Shown here: one piece after another, positions 13,400-15,659 of the stretch
Numbering within the stretch: position 1 is the first letter of the stretch
Layout of the letters: every line of letters begins with the position of its first letter
Source: Thermodesulfobacteriaceae bacterium
Lineage (GTDB): Bacteria; Desulfobacterota; Dissulfuribacteria; Dissulfuribacterales; UBA3076
Assembly (NCBI GenBank): GCA_012961845.1
Contig: DTYO01000165.1
Location: 1-15,659, forward strand
DNA length: 15,659 nucleotides
Direction: 5' to 3'
Translations under genes and position numbers: made by a program
The notes under the pieces: generated by a model
Told to the model about the DNA's origin: nothing
The model's database searches: none
The model's input: only the letters and a program-made list of their open reading frames with translations

Positions 13400-13888
13400 A
13401 TGCAACAGAAAACAACTTTGTCAAAAAGTGCTCAAAACCCCAGGTTCGTTGCCGATGTCCATCTTGGAAGGCTTGCGCTCTACCTTCGCATGCTGGGGTT
13501 TGACACCAGGTATGGAAACGATTTCAGGGATGAGGAACTGGGGGCTGATGTGATAAGGCAAAGACGCATACTGCTTTCAAGGGACAGACAGCTGGTGCAG
13601 AGAGCCGGGCCTGAAGTGGGCTACCTGGTCCGGGAGCAGGATCCCGGAAAGCAGCTTGCGGAGGTGTGTGCCAGATTTGATCTGAAGGGCAGAGCGAGAC
13701 CTTTCTCACTGTGCCTCAGGTGTAACAGGCTGGTAGTTGCGGTGGACAAAAAAGATATAGAAGCACGACTCGAACCAGACACCAGAAAGCGTTTCCACAG
13801 GTTTTTCATGTGCACGAAATGCGGCAGGATATACTGGGCCGGCAGCCATTACGAGAGAATGAAAAGATTCATAGAAAGGTATCTCTGA
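13400..13888 (+). CDS. Mut7-C RNase-domain protein with zinc ribbon
   Basis: A 162-residue protein matching the Mut7-C family, a PIN-like fold thought to be a ribonuclease and named after the C-terminus of nematode MUT-7. It has the opening RFVADVHLGRLALYLRMLGFDT (from residue 15, acidic Asp19), ILLSRDRQL, and then a zinc-binding half with CLRC (Cys105, Cys108) and CTKC (Cys138, Cys141) followed by GRIYWAGSHYERM. Some homologues carry an N-terminal ubiquitin-like (ThiS/MoaD) domain; this one does not. The substrate is unknown. The last codons and the TGA stop fall inside repeat A4. No clear ribosome site precedes the ATG, so the first 14 residues are uncertain. Confidence 0.85.
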   Translation: MQQKTTLSKSAQNPRFVADVHLGRLALYLRMLGFDTRYGNDFRDEELGADVIRQRRILLSRDRQLVQRAGPEVGYLVREQDPGKQLAEVCARFDLKGRARPFSLCLRCNRLVVAVDKKDIEARLEPDTRKRFHRFFMCTKCGRIYWAGSHYERMKRFIERYL

Positions 13889-14014
13889 AAATTGTTCTTT
13901 AGCCCCATAACCATGTTGGACGCAAAAAAATCCTCGAAATATCACTGAGATTTCTGCGGTTATTTTCCTTGTCCACCTTGTTTCGGAGTAAAAAACCTGA
14001 TTTTCAGAGGTGCC
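13878..14014 (+). repeat. dispersed repeat family A, copy A4
   Basis: 137 bases from GGTATCTCTGAAAATTGTTC to CCTGATTTTCAGAGGTGCC, with imperfect inverted ends. The core ATCCTCGAAATATCAC...GATTTCTGCGG is close to A3 and A2. Its left end overlaps the 3' end of the Mut7-C gene and supplies that gene's stop codon. Confidence 0.8.
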
Positions 14015-14060
14015 GATATTCAAAACGGCCGGCGCAGGGCGTCGAAGTACGGAAGATCAG

Positions 14061-14065
14061 GGAGG
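14061..14065 (+). promoter_or_regulatory. ribosome-binding site deciding the channel start
   Basis: GGAGG lies five bases before the ATG at 14071. The frame is open further upstream to 13969, but that part translates repeat A4, so this site fixes the start. Confidence 0.8.
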
Positions 14066-14070
14066 TTCGG

Positions 14071-14928
14071 ATGAAAGCCACTGGAAAGACAGTTCGAGAA
14101 TGGAGAGACGAACTCCATGAAATCATATTTGAAGCCGATACCAGGGCAGGCAGGCTCTTTGATGTGGTGCTGATATGGAGTATAGGATTGAGTGTCCTTG
14201 TGGTGATGCTGGACAGTGTCAAGGCCGTGAAGGCCGATTACGGCGGGGTGCTCTATATTCTGGAGTGGTTCTTCACTGTCCTGTTTACCCTGGAATATCT
14301 GCTCAGGCTGGCCACTGTGAGGTATCCGTTGACCTATGCGGCAAGTTTTTTCGGTATCGTGGACTTTCTGGCAATCATGCCCACCTATCTCAGTATTTTT
14401 TTCCCTGGAAGCCAGTATCTCCTGGTCATCCGGCTGCTCAGGGTCCTCCGCATCTTCCGTGTTCTAAAGCTGGTACAGTATCTCAGCGAGGCCAGCCTGC
14501 TGGTGAGGGCCCTGCGCGCCAGCAGCAGAAAGATAACCGTGTTTCTTTTCACAGTGCTTACACTGGTGGTCATATTCGGCTCCCTGATGTATCTGATCGA
14601 GGGTGAGGAAAGCGGTTTTACCAGTATCCCCAGGGGTATATACTGGGCCATAGTCACAATGACCACGGTGGGCTACGGGGACATCTCTCCAGGGACCGCA
14701 CCCGGCCAGGCGGTGTCGGCTGTTATCATGGTCCTGGGTTATGGGATAATAGCCGTACCCACCGGTATCGTCACAGTGGAACTGTCCGGAGTAACCAGAA
14801 GGAGGAAGGACGGCAGGGTGTGCCTGGGATGCGGCGGCAACGGGCACGACGCGGATGCGGGGTACTGCAAATATTGCGGTTTCCGTCTCGGCATGGATGA
14901 TGCCGGCACGGGCGATCACCGTTGCTGA
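14071..14928 (+). CDS. voltage-gated potassium channel (six-helix Kv type) with C-terminal zinc ribbon
   Basis: A 285-residue inner-membrane ion channel of the Kv superfamily. Helices S1 to S3 lie at about 28-110. The voltage-sensing S4 (RLLRVLRIFRVLKL, 121-134) has an Arg or Lys at every third position. S5 is at about 154-176. The pore loop carries the potassium selectivity filter TVGYGD (199-204), followed by S6 (about 213-238). Four subunits would form one pore. After S6 there is a short tail with two CxxC pairs (Cys251/254 and Cys266/269, spaced as a zinc ribbon: CLGCGGNG...YCKYCGFRL). The zinc ribbon suggests metal- or redox-dependent assembly or regulation, which is inference. The gene follows repeat A4 and overlaps the convergent methyltransferase by 13 bases. 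Confidence 0.92.
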   Translation: MKATGKTVREWRDELHEIIFEADTRAGRLFDVVLIWSIGLSVLVVMLDSVKAVKADYGGVLYILEWFFTVLFTLEYLLRLATVRYPLTYAASFFGIVDFLAIMPTYLSIFFPGSQYLLVIRLLRVLRIFRVLKLVQYLSEASLLVRALRASSRKITVFLFTVLTLVVIFGSLMYLIEGEESGFTSIPRGIYWAIVTMTTVGYGDISPGTAPGQAVSAVIMVLGYGIIAVPTGIVTVELSGVTRRRKDGRVCLGCGGNGHDADAGYCKYCGFRLGMDDAGTGDHRC

Positions 14929-15533
14929 CCTGATGCCTTCTCCCATACCGGCAGTCCCCTGCTCAGTTTCCTGAACCTTGGGTCCTGTTCTATTGCCCTG
15001 CTTCTCTTGTGGTTTGCAATCAGTATGGCCCCTGGTTTCATCTGGTCTTCAATGAGTATTTCTAGCTCCATCTGGGGAGGGCCGTCGGTGAGCGGGCAGT
15101 AGTAGTATATGACGTCAAAATCCCCGTAGTTTTTGTAGTTGCGGATGTCTTCCCGGAATATCCTGTCCTGTCCGATCAGTTCGGATGCCATGGCAAAAGG
15201 GTATTCGTCCTTTTCGAGGCCGAATACTTCGAACCGGAATTCTTCGGCAATGAGAAGTATGTTGCCTATTCCGCATCCAACGTCCAGAAAGGAGTGGCTG
15301 TTCCCTGGAGTGGCTGGGTCTCTGGTGTCCAGGTAGCGCTTTACGAAATCGATCTGTGCGTAGACCTGACGGCTGTCCATAGGCAGGAACGGGTATTCAC
15401 TGGAAGTATTGTTTCTGGTCCTTTTGTGGGCCTGTCTAGTATAAAAGCCGACATATCTGTTGATGATATTAAAAAAAATCTCCTTTTCTTCGTCAATCTC
15501 TCTGAAATCTTCATGAAAGCTGCTTTCAGTCAT
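14916..15533 (-). CDS. class I SAM-dependent methyltransferase, substrate unknown
   Basis: A 205-residue protein with a Rossmann-type methyltransferase core: motif I FLDVGCGIGN (82-91), then VFGLEKDEYPFAMA (motif II, acidic residue at strand-2 end), GQDRIFREDIRN (motif III region), FDVIYYYCPL (motif IV) and KPGAILIANH (post-IV strand). An N-terminal helical segment (1-75) with many charged residues may bind substrate. Nothing points to a specific substrate. The start is supported by GGAG five bases before the ATG. It converges on the potassium-channel gene with a 13-base overlap of the 3' ends. Its upstream region contains repeat B2. Confidence 0.8.
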   Translation of the reverse strand: MTESSFHEDFREIDEEKEIFFNIINRYVGFYTRQAHKRTRNNTSSEYPFLPMDSRQVYAQIDFVKRYLDTRDPATPGNSHSFLDVGCGIGNILLIAEEFRFEVFGLEKDEYPFAMASELIGQDRIFREDIRNYKNYGDFDVIYYYCPLTDGPPQMELEILIEDQMKPGAILIANHKRSRAIEQDPRFRKLSRGLPVWEKASGQQR

Positions 15534-15586
15534 ATTGTCTCCACGTGTTTTTTCCGATGTCGTTGATTACCCTCAGAGTACCTTTA

Positions 15587-15659
15587 AACCCGGATTATCC
15601 ACTTCAAAAGCCGAACAAATGCTAATTGGTGCAAATTACAGCATGTTATATGAAACGTA
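15587..15659 (-). repeat. dispersed repeat family B, copy B2 (runs off window)
   Basis: On the minus strand this reads TACGTTTCATATAACATGCT ... GTGGATAATCCGGGTT, aligning with B1 over its whole visible length and sharing its GGGTT boundary. It may continue beyond the window. It lies 53 bases upstream of the methyltransferase start. Confidence 0.65.

Noticed and set aside
13706..14023. Minus-strand 105-codon frame opposite the Mut7-C gene
   Set aside because: Half of it is repeat A4 and half is antisense to a well-supported gene.
13969..14070. Upstream extension of the potassium channel
   Set aside because: It lies in repeat A4 and spacer; GGAGG before the ATG at 14071 marks the true start.

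Overview
The window looks like chromosomal DNA of a Gram-negative, probably anaerobic bacterium of the old Deltaproteobacteria (Desulfobacterota and relatives). This is inferred from the FtsI homologue with a C-terminal PASTA domain, the Mut7-C/zinc-ribbon protein, the FadR-type TetR regulator and intergenic DNA full of small dispersed palindromic repeats. There are no rRNA or tRNA genes, no phage or transposase genes and no CRISPR array. Most genes are housekeeping; the unusual material is in one cell-division gene and in the spaces between genes.

Region 1 (1-3890, minus strand) is the head of a division and cell-wall (dcw) operon, read right to left: mraZ, rsmH, ftsL, an ftsI homologue, then the first 33 codons of a Mur ligase cut by the window edge. 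mraZ has a clear sigma70 promoter preceded by A-tracts and followed by four 10-bp-phased RGTGG repeats, the pattern expected of MraZ autoregulatory boxes. The ftsI-position gene is the most striking object here. Its frame is intact and its FtsI architecture, GFGxxTGxxLPGE motif and PASTA domain are kept. All three transpeptidase motifs are altered (SxxK to VILP, SxN to SPW, KTGT to KAPS), and the membrane anchor is replaced by a lipoprotein signal. It reads as a lipid-anchored penicillin-binding pseudoenzyme. The next ligase resembles MurF more than MurE, so murE may be missing from its usual place.

Region 2 (4113-6220) holds mltG (lytic transglycosylase) on the minus strand and then about 0.8 kb without a convincing ordinary gene. 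That space contains a short copy of repeat family A, a perfect hairpin, several copies of repeat family B and a possible 35-residue membrane protein.

Region 3 (6221-12418) has a TtcA-like tRNA thiolase on the plus strand converging on, and overlapping, tsaC. A fused purD-purE gene lies directly upstream of tsaC. Further along are cysS with its own promoter and almost no leader, and a split pair: an NSUN/RsmB-type cytosine-5 RNA methyltransferase and an overlapping gene resembling the RNA-binding PUA part usually attached to such enzymes. Translation and RNA modification (ttcA, tsaC, cysS, methyltransferase) dominate, with one purine-synthesis protein.

Region 4 (12427-15659) carries a FadR-like TetR repressor with a matching operator at its own promoter, a Mut7-C RNase-like zinc protein, a six-helix voltage-gated potassium channel with a C-terminal zinc ribbon, and a class I methyltransferase converging on the channel.

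Two dispersed repeat families run through the spaces. Family A (about 140 bp, imperfect inverted termini GGGCATCTC/GAGATGCCC) has four copies. Family B (conserved end GGATAATCCGGGTT) has at least four. Both are MITE-like and encode nothing convincing.
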